Shown: piece after piece, positions 7,346 to 18,592 of the stretch
Layout: each line of letters starts with the position of its first letter
How positions within the stretch are numbered: the stretch's first letter is position 1
NCBI RefSeq assembly: GCF_002556545.1
Contig: NZ_CP022685.1
Location: forward strand, 5,000,001 to 5,064,000
Direction: 5' to 3'
Origin: Streptomyces formicae
GTDB taxonomy: Bacteria; Actinomycetota; Actinomycetes; Streptomycetales; Streptomycetaceae
Length of the DNA stretch: 64,000 bases
Notes under the pieces: model-generated
The model's input: the letters and a program-made list of their open reading frames with translations, nothing else
Told to the model about the DNA's origin: nothing
Database searches by the model: none
Program-made: the position numbers and the translations under genes

Positions 7346-7819
7346 CTAGCGCGGTGGCTTGCCCAGTGCTCGCGTCACCGTGATCTCGATCAGGACCCGG
7401 TCCGGGTTGGGCGAGGGGCGGCGTTCGTAGCGTTCCTCGTAGCGCTGTTCCGCCGCGTCGATCTCCGCGGGATCCGTCCTGATCTCCGCGTGCCCCTCCA
7501 GGGTCGCCCAGTGCCTGCCCGCGAACTGGCAGACCGCGACCCGCGCCCCTGGCCCATCGACCCCGGCGGCCGCGAGGACGTGTGCGACCTTCCTGCTCGT
7601 CTTGCGCGCGAGGACGCGGGCGACGCCCGCCTCCGGGTCGTAGGTGACGCCGACCGGCACGACGTGCGGCGTGCCGTCGGGGCGCAGCGTCGTCAGGGTG
7701 CACAGGTGCCGCTCCCGCCAGAAGCTGAGGTAGTCGGCCGGCGGATCGCGCGGGTCGATGCGGTCCTTGCGGGAACTCGTGCCGGGCGAGCCGGACGACG
7801 TACCGGGCGTGTTCGTCAT
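7346..7819 (-). CDS. Flavin/F420-dependent oxidoreductase of the PNPOx-like split-barrel family
   Basis: 157 residues. The fold signature RHLCTLTTLRPDGTPHVVPV followed by ARVLARKTSRKVAHVL and GRHWATLEGHAEI is that of small pyridoxamine-phosphate-oxidase-like proteins; in actinomycetes many of this length use the deazaflavin F420 to reduce substrates in the cytoplasm. The cofactor cannot be decided from sequence alone. ATG start at 7819; upstream in-frame codons are not supported by a ribosome site. It is divergent from clpB, and the HspR operator (7879-7897) lies only 60 bp before its start, so HspR might also affect it. Confidence 0.8.
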   Translation of the reverse strand: MTNTPGTSSGSPGTSSRKDRIDPRDPPADYLSFWRERHLCTLTTLRPDGTPHVVPVGVTYDPEAGVARVLARKTSRKVAHVLAAAGVDGPGARVAVCQFAGRHWATLEGHAEIRTDPAEIDAAEQRYEERYERRPSPNPDRVLIEITVTRALGKPPR

Positions 7820-7878
7820 GACCGGAACATAAGCCACCCGGGGCGAGCCCGGACCTCCACCCCGCTTCCACCCCTGCA

Positions 7879-7897
7879 TTGAGTGGAATAGACTCAA
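7879..7897. promoter_or_regulatory. HAIR operator (HspR binding site) of clpB
   Basis: TTGAGT-N7-ACTCAA, a perfect inverted repeat matching the known HAIR consensus CTTGAGT-N7-ACTCAAG except at the outermost bases. It lies 119 bp before the clpB start. HspR encoded at 1867-2331 is the expected repressor. Confidence 0.88.
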
Positions 7898-7931
7898 CTT
7901 TGTGTACGTTGGGTAAGTCAGTGTTGTTCGT

Positions 7932-7962
7932 AAGCCAGCAATCCAGCAAGCCAGCAATCCAG
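7932..7962 (+). repeat. 16-bp tandem duplication in the clpB leader
   Basis: AAGCCAGCAATCCAGC is followed directly by a second copy lacking only the last base (7948-7962), and shorter AAGCCAG / GAGCCAG echoes run to 7982. It lies between the HAIR operator and the clpB ribosome site, so it is probably part of the untranslated leader. Confidence 0.8.
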
Positions 7963-8015
7963 TGCCAAGCCAGTGAGCCAGGCCGGACCCGGCCCGCAAG
8001 GAGGAGAAGACACCC

Positions 8016-10619
<2,604 letters not shown>

Positions 10620-10670
10620 CGGCATCCCGTTTGCCGGGCGCCCTTTTCGCCGACTGCGGCGGCTCGTCGG

Positions 10671-10709
10671 TTGCTCGCGCAGTTCCCCGCGCCCCTTAGG
10701 GGGCGCGGG
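10671..10709. repeat. Dispersed intergenic repeat (family A), hairpin
   Basis: Contains CGCGCAGTTCCCCGCGCCCC, shared with copies at 28171-28200, 28274-28331 and (reverse) 44193-44212. Here it folds as CCCGCGCCCC-tta-GGGGGCGCGGG and may also terminate clpB transcription. Confidence 0.7.
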
Positions 10710-10770
10710 CTTGCCCCCGGGGGCCCTTCCTGGGAGAGGATGGGCTCATCCATACGAAGGGACCAAGCAC

Positions 10771-11319
10771 GTGAGCATCGACCCGTCCTCCATTCCGAAT
10801 TTCGGGGGCCAGCCCGAACCGCAGCAGGGCGCAGGACCGGCGGGCCCCGTCGTCCCCGACCAGGACCTGGTCAAGCAGCTTCTGGACCAGATGGAGCTCA
10901 AGCACGTCGTCGACGACGAGGGTGACCTCGCGGCGCCGTGGGAGGAGTTCCGTACGTACTTCATGTTCCGCGGCGAGGACGACCAGCAGGTCTTCTCGGT
11001 GCGGACCTTCTACGACCGCCCTCACGCGATCGAGACCAAGCAGCAGCTCCTGGAGTCGATCGACGACTGGAACCGCCGCACGCTGTGGCCCAAGGTCTAC
11101 AGCCACACGCACGACGACGGCACGGTCCGCCTCATCGGCGAGGCCCAGATGCTGATCGGCACCGGAGTCTCCCTGGAGCACTTCGTCTCGTCGACCGTCA
11201 GCTGGGTGCGCGCCGCGATCGAGTTCGACAAGTGGCTCGTCGAGCAGCTCGGCCTGGAGGCCGACGTCGACTCGGCCGAGGGCGAGGGCGAGGACAAGCC
11301 CGGCGACGACCAGGCCTGA
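10771..11319 (+). CDS. YbjN domain-containing protein
   Basis: 182 residues from the GTG at 10771, which has a GAAGGGA ribosome site; upstream in-frame codons would translate the intergenic repeat and are unlikely. The core (FRTYFMFRGEDDQQVFSVRT, AIETKQQLLESIDDWNRRTL, ARMLIGTG-like region) matches the YbjN / type-III-secretion-chaperone-like fold common in actinomycetes, where it is a cytoplasmic protein of unknown role. The C-terminal 20 residues are strongly acidic. It follows clpB after the family A hairpin and converges on the mannosyltransferase gene. Confidence 0.75.
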   Translation: MSIDPSSIPNFGGQPEPQQGAGPAGPVVPDQDLVKQLLDQMELKHVVDDEGDLAAPWEEFRTYFMFRGEDDQQVFSVRTFYDRPHAIETKQQLLESIDDWNRRTLWPKVYSHTHDDGTVRLIGEAQMLIGTGVSLEHFVSSTVSWVRAAIEFDKWLVEQLGLEADVDSAEGEGEDKPGDDQA

Positions 11320-11333
11320 CCTGAGCCTTCGTC

Positions 11334-12575
11334 CTACAACGGCATGTGGGCGGTCGTCACCAGATACGTCCCATAGGCGAGCGAGAGCCCGGCCAGGGCG
11401 CACACCACCAGGTGGGCGCTGTTCGGCCGGGCTCTCGTCATGGCCAGGGCCAGCGGGAGCAGCAGCGGGAACGCCGGGAGCAGGAAGCGCGGCTTGGACT
11501 CGAAGAAGCCGGAGCCGCCGACGGTGATGAGGACGAGCACGCCCGTGTAGACGACCAGCGGCAGCGGCGCGCGGTCCGCGACGAGCAGCGCGAAGAGCAG
11601 CAGCGCCCCCGCGACGATGACGAGGGTCATCGAGAAGACGAGCTTGTCGCCGTCGCGCAGCAGGTGCTTGACGAAGGCCAGTGAGCCCGCGCCGAAGTCG
11701 AAGGTGGACCCCCAGCCGCGCTGCACCGCGAAGTAGCCGTGCAGCGGATCGCCCTTGCGGATGCCCACATAGAGGACATATGCCGCCCACCCGAGCGGGG
11801 CGAGCGCCGCGCCCGCGCAGACTCTCCGCAGGCCGCCGAGTTTCCACAGGCTGTGGGGAACTTTCCGGGGAGCTTCCAGCGCGGGGGCGCGCCCCTTGAT
11901 CCGTACGACGATCTCGTACGCCGCCGTGACGCAGACGGCCGCCGCCACCGCGAACCCGTTGGGCCTGGCGAGACCCGCGAGCGCCGCGAGCGTCCCCGCC
12001 CACAGCCAGCGCCCGCTCAGCACCGCGTACAACGACCAGGCGGCGAGCGCGGTGAGGACCGGCTCCGTGTACGCGAGCGAGAGCACCACGGAGTGCGGCA
12101 TGAGCGCCCAGAGCAGCACGAGGAAGGTGCCGGTGCGCCGTCCGTGCAGCCGCTCCCCGATCGCGTAGACGCCCCACGCGGCGGCCCCTGCCGCGAGCCA
12201 GGACAGGAGCAGCGCGGCCGCGCCGTACCCGAGGGGCAGGACGGTGGCGACGGCGCGCACGAGCCCCGGATAGAGCGGGAAGAACGCGAGGTCGCTCTGG
12301 ACCACGCCGGGTTCGAAGAAGAGGGTGCGCCCGTAGCCGTGCGCGGCGATCCCCGTGTACCAGCGCGAGTCCCACGACCGCCCGAGCAGCCGGAAGGCGT
12401 CCTGGTGGGTGAGGTGCGAGACGAGGGCGACGCACACCATGCCGGTGAGCCGGGCCGCGGCGAAGGCTCCGACGGCGAGGACGGGCCCCGCCACCGTCGC
12501 GCGGGAGGGGCGGGCACAGCCGCCGTCGCCGCGTTCCGTGGCGGGGGCGGGGAGGAGGGCAGTGGACTGACTCAC
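11334..12575 (-). CDS. Polytopic GT-C mannosyltransferase (PIG-V-like)
   Basis: 413 residues, about ten hydrophobic segments. After the first membrane helix comes a short extracytoplasmic loop with WDSRWYTGIAAHGYG, a typical GT-C motif with acidic residue and Trp of the PIG-V-like actinobacterial family, and FFPLYPGLVRA. These enzymes use polyprenyl-phosphate mannose as donor at the outer face of the membrane. The acceptor cannot be told from sequence. GTG start at 12575. The gene is alone between a convergent YbjN gene (14 bp gap) and the aminotransferase gene upstream on the same strand (63 bp). Confidence 0.78.
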   Translation of the reverse strand: MSQSTALLPAPATERGDGGCARPSRATVAGPVLAVGAFAAARLTGMVCVALVSHLTHQDAFRLLGRSWDSRWYTGIAAHGYGRTLFFEPGVVQSDLAFFPLYPGLVRAVATVLPLGYGAAALLLSWLAAGAAAWGVYAIGERLHGRRTGTFLVLLWALMPHSVVLSLAYTEPVLTALAAWSLYAVLSGRWLWAGTLAALAGLARPNGFAVAAAVCVTAAYEIVVRIKGRAPALEAPRKVPHSLWKLGGLRRVCAGAALAPLGWAAYVLYVGIRKGDPLHGYFAVQRGWGSTFDFGAGSLAFVKHLLRDGDKLVFSMTLVIVAGALLLFALLVADRAPLPLVVYTGVLVLITVGGSGFFESKPRFLLPAFPLLLPLALAMTRARPNSAHLVVCALAGLSLAYGTYLVTTAHMPL

Positions 12576-12638
12576 ACAGGAACCCTGCGGTCCGTCCGGC
12601 GCGGGCGCGACCGGAGGGACCCGTGCGAGGGAGGCCGA

Positions 12639-13838
12639 TCAGCCCGCCAGCGACTTCAGGCGGGACACCGCCTCCTCCAGGACGGACGTCTTCTTGCAGA
12701 AGGCGAACCGTACGAAGGGGGCGCCCGCGTCCCGGTGGTCGTAGAAGACCGCGTTGGGAATGGCGACCACGCCCGCTCGCTCGGGGAGCGAGCGGCAGAA
12801 GGCGAAGCCGTCGCGTTCGCCGAGCGGTGTGATGTCGGTGGTCACGAAGTACGTCCCCGCCGGGCGGTACACGTCGAAGCCCGCCGCCGTCAGGCCCGCG
12901 CTCAGCAGGTCCCGCTTGGCCAGCATGTCCGCGCGGAAGTCGGCGAAGTACGCGGCGGGCAGCGCGAGCGCCTCGGCGACCGCGTACTGGAAGGGGCCGG
13001 AGGAGACGTACGTGAGGAACTGCTTGGCCGAGCGGACGGCGCCGACGAGCTCCGGTGTGGCCGTCACCCAGCCGACCTTCCAGCCGGTGAACGAGAACGT
13101 CTTGCCCGCCGAGCCGATGGTGACCGTGCGTTCGCGCATGCCGGGGAAGGAGGCGAGCGGGATGTGCTCGGCGTCGTCGAAGACGAGGTGTTCGTAGACC
13201 TCGTCGGTGACGACGAGCAGGTCGCGCTCGACGGCGAGCTTCGCGATCTCGGTGAGCTCGGCGCGGGTGAGCACCGTGCCGGTCGGGTTGTGCGGGGTGT
13301 TGAGCAGGATCAGCCGGGTGCGGTCGGTGACCGCGTCGCGCAGCTCGTCCAGGTCGAGGCGGAAGCGTCCTTCGTGGGGGCGCAGGGTGACCGGGACGCG
13401 GGCGCCGCCCGCCAGCGCGATCGAGGCGGCGTACGAGTCGTAATAGGGCTCCAGTGCGATCACTTCGTCGCCCGGCTCGACGAGGGCGAGCAGCGAGGCG
13501 GCGATCGCCTCGGTGGCGCCCGCCGTGACCAGGACCTCGCGGTCGGGGTCGTACGTCAGGGCGTAGCGCGCGAGTTGGTGCTCGGCGATCGCCGTGCGCA
13601 GCTCGGGGACGCCGGGGCCCGGCGGGTACTGGTTGCCCCGGCCGTCGCGCAGCGCCCGTACGGCCGCCTCCCGCACGGACTCGGGGCCGTCCGTGTCCGG
13701 GAAGCCCTGGCCCAGGTTGATCGCACCCGTTTTCACCGCGAGTGCGGACATCTCGGCGAAAATCGTCGTACCGAACTCGGCGAGGCGGCGGTTGAGCAGC
13801 GGGCGCCCGCTCCCGGAAGTGGAGGTCATGGCCGCCAT
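12639..13838 (-). CDS. PLP-dependent class I/II aminotransferase
   Basis: 399 residues, fold type I. GAINLGQGFPDTDGPESVRE at the N-terminus, NTPHNPTGTVL, DEVYEHLVFD and the lysine in GSAGKTFSFTGWKVGW that forms the Schiff base near residue 235 are all present. The GQGFPD motif resembles kynurenine/glutamine transaminase-like and N-succinyldiaminopimelate aminotransferase-like enzymes of actinomycetes; substrate unproven. First ATG at 13838; a second ATG at 13829 has a better-spaced GGATGG and may be the true start. The kynurenine genes lie 9 kb away and are on the other strand. Confidence 0.85.
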   Translation of the reverse strand: MAAMTSTSGSGRPLLNRRLAEFGTTIFAEMSALAVKTGAINLGQGFPDTDGPESVREAAVRALRDGRGNQYPPGPGVPELRTAIAEHQLARYALTYDPDREVLVTAGATEAIAASLLALVEPGDEVIALEPYYDSYAASIALAGGARVPVTLRPHEGRFRLDLDELRDAVTDRTRLILLNTPHNPTGTVLTRAELTEIAKLAVERDLLVVTDEVYEHLVFDDAEHIPLASFPGMRERTVTIGSAGKTFSFTGWKVGWVTATPELVGAVRSAKQFLTYVSSGPFQYAVAEALALPAAYFADFRADMLAKRDLLSAGLTAAGFDVYRPAGTYFVTTDITPLGERDGFAFCRSLPERAGVVAIPNAVFYDHRDAGAPFVRFAFCKKTSVLEEAVSRLKSLAG

Positions 13839-13960
13839 CCTGCGCCGAACCTCTGGAGTTCCTCAACTCTGCTTTGGCGCCGGGTGGGTGGGGGCATTTC
13901 CCTGTCACGCGAGAAGCGAGGCCCACGGGGGACCTGCTTCGGGGGAACGGAAGGAGCGTG

Positions 13961-14263
13961 ATGGCCGTGATCCTGGCCTTCATCTTCGGTGCGGTGCTCT
14001 TGTTCGCTCTGGTGGCGGGGCTCGGTTCGCGCCGGGGCAAGCGGCGTCGCAAGAGCTGGGGCGCCGGTGGTGGTGCCGCGTCCGGCACGGCGGGCAGTTG
14101 GTGGGCCGGTTCGGCCGACGGCTCCTACGGCGGAGGCGGCGGGCACCACCACGGCGGTGGCGGGCACGGTTGCGGCGGCGGGCACTCCTGCGGGGGCGGG
14201 TCGTCCTGCGGCGGCGGGTCCTCGTGCGGGGGCGGCGGGGGCGGATGCGGCGGAGGCAGCTGA
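13961..14263 (+). CDS. Small membrane-anchored Gly/His/Cys-rich protein
   Basis: 100 residues with ATG just after GGAAGGAG. One N-terminal membrane helix (VILAFIFGAVLLFALVAGLG), then a basic KRRRK patch, then a low-complexity tail of Gly, His and five regularly spaced Cys (spacing 5, 5, 5, 6 residues). Such CGGG tails occur in streptomycete proteins of unknown function, including TIGR04222-type ones. The Cys/His pattern suggests metal binding or disulfide cross-linking; that is inference. The coding bias is natural for the frame, though the Gly-rich DNA makes prediction less certain. Confidence 0.6.
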   Translation: MAVILAFIFGAVLLFALVAGLGSRRGKRRRKSWGAGGGAASGTAGSWWAGSADGSYGGGGGHHHGGGGHGCGGGHSCGGGSSCGGGSSCGGGGGGCGGGS

Positions 14264-14620
14264 CACGGGGCAGCTGGTCCACCGGTTCCAGCGGGGCGCC
14301 CGGTGCGGGAGGCAACTCTCCACCGGGCGCTTCGGCGTCGTGCGGCGTAGTGCGAGGGGGGTGCGCTCCGGCGCCATCGGGTGATTGAGGGCTTGAACAG
14401 TTGAACTGTGCAGCCCCCAGGGGGATGGAAACCCTACGAAGTTGGGTAAAAACGCTGTGGCACTGTCGCCGACCATGATTCCCTCTTAAACGTCAGCACC
14501 GCCCTCGGCCGTCCCGAATCCCCGGACGTTCTCGTGGGCACGAGCCGGCATTCCGACCTCCCGGTGTTCCGATCCGGGTGCGCCGGCCCCACCTCCATTG
14601 CGTGTTAGCGGAGCCGACCC
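14264..14620. other. Intergenic region before the DUF2617 gene
   Basis: 357 bp without a convincing gene. It has a small palindrome ACAGTTGAACTGT near 14397-14409, a relatively AT-rich stretch around 14440-14490 (GTTGGGTAAAAACG) that is the best promoter candidate, and a 4-codon frame ATGATTCCCTCTTAA at 14475 that may be a trivial leader. No transfer RNA or terminator is recognised. Confidence 0.4.
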
Positions 14621-15145
14621 ATGCTCACGACCCTGAAGACTGTCTATACCGACACGTGCGCCGCGGACCTCGCCTGGGCCCTGGGGCGCGAGCCGCTGCC
14701 CGCGCTCGCCACGCTCGAACTCGAACTGACCGGCGCGAAGATGCAGTTGAGACTGCTCGGGGCCTCCCACCAGGTGCTTCTCGAGGAGGAACAGGGCACC
14801 TGTTCCGAGACCGTGGCCTGCATCCCGGGCAGCAGTACGCCGCTGCCGCTCGGCGTCTCCAAGCGCATGGGGGACTGGGAGTACGAGTTCGCGGCGCGCG
14901 TGGAGACGCTCTCGCGGGGCCAGTTCGCGGGCCGCGCGCAGGAGTTGCTCGCCCTCGTCGCCGAGCATCCGCACGGCCTCGCGGGTGTCTTTCCCGGCAG
15001 CCCGCACGCGTTCACGGCCATGCTGGCGCAGCGCCACGAGGGCTCGGTGCAGTGGCGCACCTGGCACGCCTACCCCCAGGACGGCCAACTCGTGGCGACG
15101 CGTACGCGGGTGGGGGCGCGGGTGCCGGTGCCCGCGGCGCTGTGA
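14621..15145 (+). CDS. DUF2617 family protein
   Basis: 174 residues, soluble. I recognise the DUF2617 pattern by the N-terminus (MLTTLKTVYTDTCAADLAW), the strand-rich LELELTGAKMQLRLLGASHQ and the C-terminal WRTWHAYPQDGQLVATRTRV. Function unknown. In streptomycetes this gene stands directly before the membrane spermidine-synthase-like gene, as here (88 bp gap), which suggests a shared role, perhaps in polyamine biology; that is inference from neighbourhood. The second residue set Leu-Thr-Thr follows a weak GGAGCC ribosome site. Confidence 0.78.
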   Translation: MLTTLKTVYTDTCAADLAWALGREPLPALATLELELTGAKMQLRLLGASHQVLLEEEQGTCSETVACIPGSSTPLPLGVSKRMGDWEYEFAARVETLSRGQFAGRAQELLALVAEHPHGLAGVFPGSPHAFTAMLAQRHEGSVQWRTWHAYPQDGQLVATRTRVGARVPVPAAL

Positions 15146-15233
15146 TCCACATATCGCGGCGCTACACCTCCCGCGGCGAGGTGAACCCTTGTGGGTGACT
15201 AGATGTGAGCGTTTGGTGACGTAGCGTTCCAGG

Positions 15234-16802
15234 GTGATCGAGTCGTCGGTGCGTCTGCCCGTCTCGCCCGGGGCGGGCCGGTTCCTTGTTCTGGCGGGTG
15301 TGTTCACCTGCGCTGCCTGCGGACTCGTCTACGAACTGGAACTCGTCGCGCTCGCCTCGTACTTGATCGGTGACTCGGTCACCCAGGCGTCCGTCGTGCT
15401 CTCCGTGATGGTCTTCGCCATGGGCATCGGCTCGCTGCTCGCCAAGCGGCTGCGGTGCCGCGCCGCCGCCTGGTTCGGCCTGGTCGAGACGGCGCTCGCG
15501 CTGGTCGGCGGGTGCAGCGCGATGGCGCTGTACGCGGCGTTCGCGTGGACCGGCGACCGGGGCGAGGTGTGGGCCCACGGGTCGCGGTACCTGTTCGTCG
15601 CGTTCTCCCTCGCCATCGGCGTGCTCATCGGCGCCGAGGTGCCGCTCCTGATGGTGCTCATCCAGCGCGTCAGACGGCAGGACGCGAGCGGCGCCGTCGC
15701 CGACCTGTTCGCCGCCGACTACGTGGGCGCGCTGGTGGGCGGCCTCGCCTTCCCCTTCCTGCTGCTCCCGGTGCTCGGGCAGCTGACGGGCGCCCTGTTC
15801 ACCGGCGCGGTCAACGCGGTCGCGGGCGGCGCCCTCGTCTTCGGCCTGTTCGGGCGCGACCTGAGCACGCGCGGCCGCTGGGTGCTGCTCGCCGCGAACG
15901 TCCTCGTCCTGTCCGTGCTCGCGTCGGCCGCCGTGCTCGTCGACGACTTCGAGCGGGCGGCGCGGCGCGCGGTGTACGGCGGGGACGTGCGGGTCGCGGT
16001 GCAGACCGACGTCCAGGAGGTCGTCCTCACCGGCGGCGGGCGCGGCTCACTCGACCTCTTCCTCGACGGGCGGCTGCGCATCAGCGGCCGCGACGAGCAC
16101 CGCTACCACCAGGGGCTCGTGCACCCGGCGATGCGCGGCCCGCACGCGCGCGTGCTGATCCTCGGCGGCGGCGACGGGCTCGCGGCCCGCGAGGTCCTGC
16201 GCCATCCGGGGGTGCGCCGCGTCGACGTCGTCGAGCTCGACGCGGGCGTCGTCGACCTGGCCAGGCGCGACCCCGAGCTGAGCGACCTCAACGCGCACGT
16301 CTACCGCGACCCGCGGGTGCGCGTGGTGACCGCCGACGCCTTCCGCTGGCTGCGCTCCGCGCGCGGGACGTACGACGTGGTGCTCTGCGACCTGCCCGAC
16401 CCGGGCATCACGGCCAGCACGAAGCTGTACTCGCAGGAGTTCTACGGCCTGGCCACCCGCGTCCTCGCGGCGGACGGCCGCATCGCCGTGCACGCGGGCC
16501 CCGTCTCGACCAGGGCGCGGGTCTTCTGGACGGTGGAGGCGACGCTGCGCGCGGCGGGCCTGAAGACCGTGCCGTACCGGGTGGGCGGCCGCCAGTCGGG
16601 GTTCGCCGCCGGGCCCGACCGGACGTCGGAGGGCGCGCGGGCGCCGCGCGACTGGGGGTTCGTGCTCGCCGCGCGCAGCTCTCCCGTGCTGCTGCGGGCG
16701 GCCGATTCGGAGGTGGTGCGGGCGGGGACGCGGGCGGCCGCGCGGACCTGGCTGCCGGGGACCGCGCCGTCCACACTGGTGCACCCGAGGTACGCGAACT
16801 GA
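15234..16802 (+). CDS. speE: Membrane-bound spermidine synthase (polyamine aminopropyltransferase)
   Basis: 522 residues in two parts. Residues 1-225 are six to seven membrane helices ([20 protein letters not shown] among them). Residues 240-500 are the aminopropyltransferase fold: [32 protein letters not shown], the decarboxy-SAM-binding GGGDG near 310 followed by [10 protein letters not shown], and the catalytic region [11 protein letters not shown]. Fusion to a membrane part is usual for this actinobacterial class; the real donor and acceptor have seldom been tested. ATG or GTG near 15234. It follows DUF2617. The last codons HPRYAN are partly duplicated after the stop (16789-16828). Confidence 0.88.
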   Translation: MIESSVRLPVSPGAGRFLVLAGVFTCAACGLVYELELVALASYLIGDSVTQASVVLSVMVFAMGIGSLLAKRLRCRAAAWFGLVETALALVGGCSAMALYAAFAWTGDRGEVWAHGSRYLFVAFSLAIGVLIGAEVPLLMVLIQRVRRQDASGAVADLFAADYVGALVGGLAFPFLLLPVLGQLTGALFTGAVNAVAGGALVFGLFGRDLSTRGRWVLLAANVLVLSVLASAAVLVDDFERAARRAVYGGDVRVAVQTDVQEVVLTGGGRGSLDLFLDGRLRISGRDEHRYHQGLVHPAMRGPHARVLILGGGDGLAAREVLRHPGVRRVDVVELDAGVVDLARRDPELSDLNAHVYRDPRVRVVTADAFRWLRSARGTYDVVLCDLPDPGITASTKLYSQEFYGLATRVLAADGRIAVHAGPVSTRARVFWTVEATLRAAGLKTVPYRVGGRQSGFAAGPDRTSEGARAPRDWGFVLAARSSPVLLRAADSEVVRAGTRAAARTWLPGTAPSTLVHPRYAN

Positions 16803-16828
16803 CGACCCGGCGGTACGCGAACTGACGA
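16789..16828 (+). repeat. 17-bp direct repeat across the speE stop codon
   Basis: GGTACGCGAACTGACGA occurs at 16789-16805, including the speE TGA stop, and again at 16812-16828, followed by one more AACTGACG. Confidence 0.85.
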
Positions 16829-16871
16829 ACTGACGTACATGGTGGCGAGAGCGTGGGTAGGCTCGGCTGCC

Positions 16872-17759
16872 ATGGAGCATGAGGTGTTCGTTCCGGTTTC
16901 CGTAGAGCGTCTCCGGCAGGTCCTGGCCGATCCCGAACGGGTGGCCGGGGCGGTTCCCGGGCTTCAGCGCGACGCGGAGGAGACGGCCGAGCCGATCTCC
17001 GGGCGCCTGAAGGCGCGGGTCGGCGGGCACTCGATCACCTACCGGGGGATCGCGCGGATCGACGGCCGCGCCGACGGGACGTACGCGATCGCGGGCGAGG
17101 GCACCGAGGTGCGGGGCGGCGGCTCGGTGAAGGTCGCGCTGACCGTGCGCCTGGTGCCCGCGGTGGCGGGGACCACGCTGGTGATCGGCGGGACGGCCGC
17201 GGCGGACGGGCGGGTCACGGAAAGTTCTCCACAGGCTGTGGAATCAGCTGTGCGAAAACTCATCGAACGGTTCGCCGAGGGGCTCGGGGCCGCCGCGCCG
17301 CCGGACTCCGTGCCGGAGCCCGAGCCGCACCCGGAGCCGCCGGCGCCGACGGTCAGCGTCTTCGAGACCGAGGTGCCCCCGCCGTCCCTGGACCCGCTCG
17401 CCGACGACCTCGACGACCTCGAAGAGGCGGACGACCTCGACGGCATCGAGGACGCCGGGGACGTGACCGCGGGCATGGCCGAGGACGCCGACGAGCTCGC
17501 CGGTCTCGACGGGATCGAGAGCGACACCGACGCCGTGGACCTCGGGATCCAGCCCGTCGAGGCCGCGCACGCGCGGCGCACCATGATCGGGCGGAGCGCC
17601 GAGGAGGTCGACCACGCGCCGCCGCGCGGCAGGTACGCGCCCGCGCCCGCCCCCGAGACGTACTCCACCAGCGCCACGCTCCGCTGGGCCGCGCCCGCCG
17701 CAGCCCTGGCGCTCGCCTCGGCCATCGTGGTCGGCCGGGCCCTGCGCCGCCGCCGCTGA
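16872..17759 (+). CDS. SRPBCC / CoxG-like protein with C-terminal membrane anchor
   Basis: 295 residues. Residues 1-145 are a START/SRPBCC domain of the CoxG type (MEHEVFVPVSVERLRQVLAD, AGAVPGLQRD, SITYRGIARID, then alternating strands). A long acidic linker (about 170-240, many DDLDD and DGIE) follows and then a C-terminal helix (APAAALALASAIVVGRAL) ending in RRRR, likely a tail anchor in the membrane. CoxG anchors CO dehydrogenase; no such enzyme is here, so this is a relative of unknown job. ATG at 16872 chosen because upstream codons lack a ribosome site and the homologous domain begins there. Confidence 0.75.
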   Translation: MEHEVFVPVSVERLRQVLADPERVAGAVPGLQRDAEETAEPISGRLKARVGGHSITYRGIARIDGRADGTYAIAGEGTEVRGGGSVKVALTVRLVPAVAGTTLVIGGTAAADGRVTESSPQAVESAVRKLIERFAEGLGAAAPPDSVPEPEPHPEPPAPTVSVFETEVPPPSLDPLADDLDDLEEADDLDGIEDAGDVTAGMAEDADELAGLDGIESDTDAVDLGIQPVEAAHARRTMIGRSAEEVDHAPPRGRYAPAPAPETYSTSATLRWAAPAAALALASAIVVGRALRRRR

Positions 17760-17784
17760 GGGGCCACACCGTAGGGTCGGGCCC

Positions 17785-18582
17785 GTGAGTACCGAAGACG
17801 TGACCCTCACCGCGGGCGACGCGGAAGTGACCGTGCAGCCGGGCAACGGCTGCCGCATCGGAAGCCTGCGCATCGGCGGCACCGAGCTGCTGCGGCAGGG
17901 GAAGAAGTACGGCTGCTTCCCGATGGTGCCCTGGTGCGGCCGGATCGCGGACGGACGGTTCAGGGACGGCGCCACCGTCCACCAGATGCCGCTCAACTCC
18001 CCGCCGCACGCCATCCACGGCTTCGCCCGCGACGCCGAGTGGCGCACCGCGCGCCCGGCGCACCTCTCGGCGGACCGCGCGGTCTTCACCTACGAGCTGG
18101 CCGACCCCTGGCCCTACCCGGGACGTGTCACCCAGATCGTGGAACTCGGCGAGGACGCGTTGACGCTGCGGCTCGGCATCGAGACGTACGGCGACTCGTT
18201 CCCGGCCCAGGCGGGCTGGCACCCGTGGTTCAACAGGAACCTCGGCGGCCAGGACGTGACGCTCGACTTCAGCCCCGCCTGGCAGGAGGAGCGCGGCGAC
18301 GACCACCTGCCCACCGGGCGCCGCGTCGACCCCGCGCCGGGCCCCTGGGACGACTGCTTCGGCATGCCCGACGGCGTCGACGTGACGCTGACCTGGCCCG
18401 GACAGCTCGAAGTGAACGTCAAGAGCCGCGAACAGTGGGTCGTCGTCTACGACGAGCAGGAGGCCGCGGTCTGCGTCGAGCCCCAGACGGGACCGCCCAA
18501 CGGGCTCAACACCGCACCGCGCCTGGTCACGCCGGTCGAGCCGCTGGAGACGGCGACCACGTGGACCTGGCGGCGGCTTTAA
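17785..18582 (+). CDS. Aldose 1-epimerase family protein
   Basis: 265 residues. Galactose-mutarotase fold: PWCGRIADGRF and the pair HAIHGFARD (catalytic His near 77-80) early, then QAGWHPWFNRNL (second His) and, late, the acidic PQTGPPNGLNT with the catalytic-acid Glu just before it (CVEPQTG). It interconverts alpha and beta anomers of sugars in the cytoplasm; specificity unknown, possibly hexose-6-phosphate like. GTG start 25 bp after the CoxG-like gene, and pyrE begins 10 bp after its stop, so the three could be one transcript. Confidence 0.88.
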   Translation: MSTEDVTLTAGDAEVTVQPGNGCRIGSLRIGGTELLRQGKKYGCFPMVPWCGRIADGRFRDGATVHQMPLNSPPHAIHGFARDAEWRTARPAHLSADRAVFTYELADPWPYPGRVTQIVELGEDALTLRLGIETYGDSFPAQAGWHPWFNRNLGGQDVTLDFSPAWQEERGDDHLPTGRRVDPAPGPWDDCFGMPDGVDVTLTWPGQLEVNVKSREQWVVVYDEQEAAVCVEPQTGPPNGLNTAPRLVTPVEPLETATTWTWRRL

Positions 18583-18592
18583 GCTCATAGGC

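Noticed and set aside
10696..14088. Long antisense frame over the YbjN, mannosyltransferase and aminotransferase genes
   Set aside because: Covers several well-supported genes on other frames and shows Arg/Pro/Gly-rich nonsense composition.
14475..14489. Four-codon frame ATGATTCCCTCTTAA before the DUF2617 gene
   Set aside because: Too short to judge; no ribosome site stands out.
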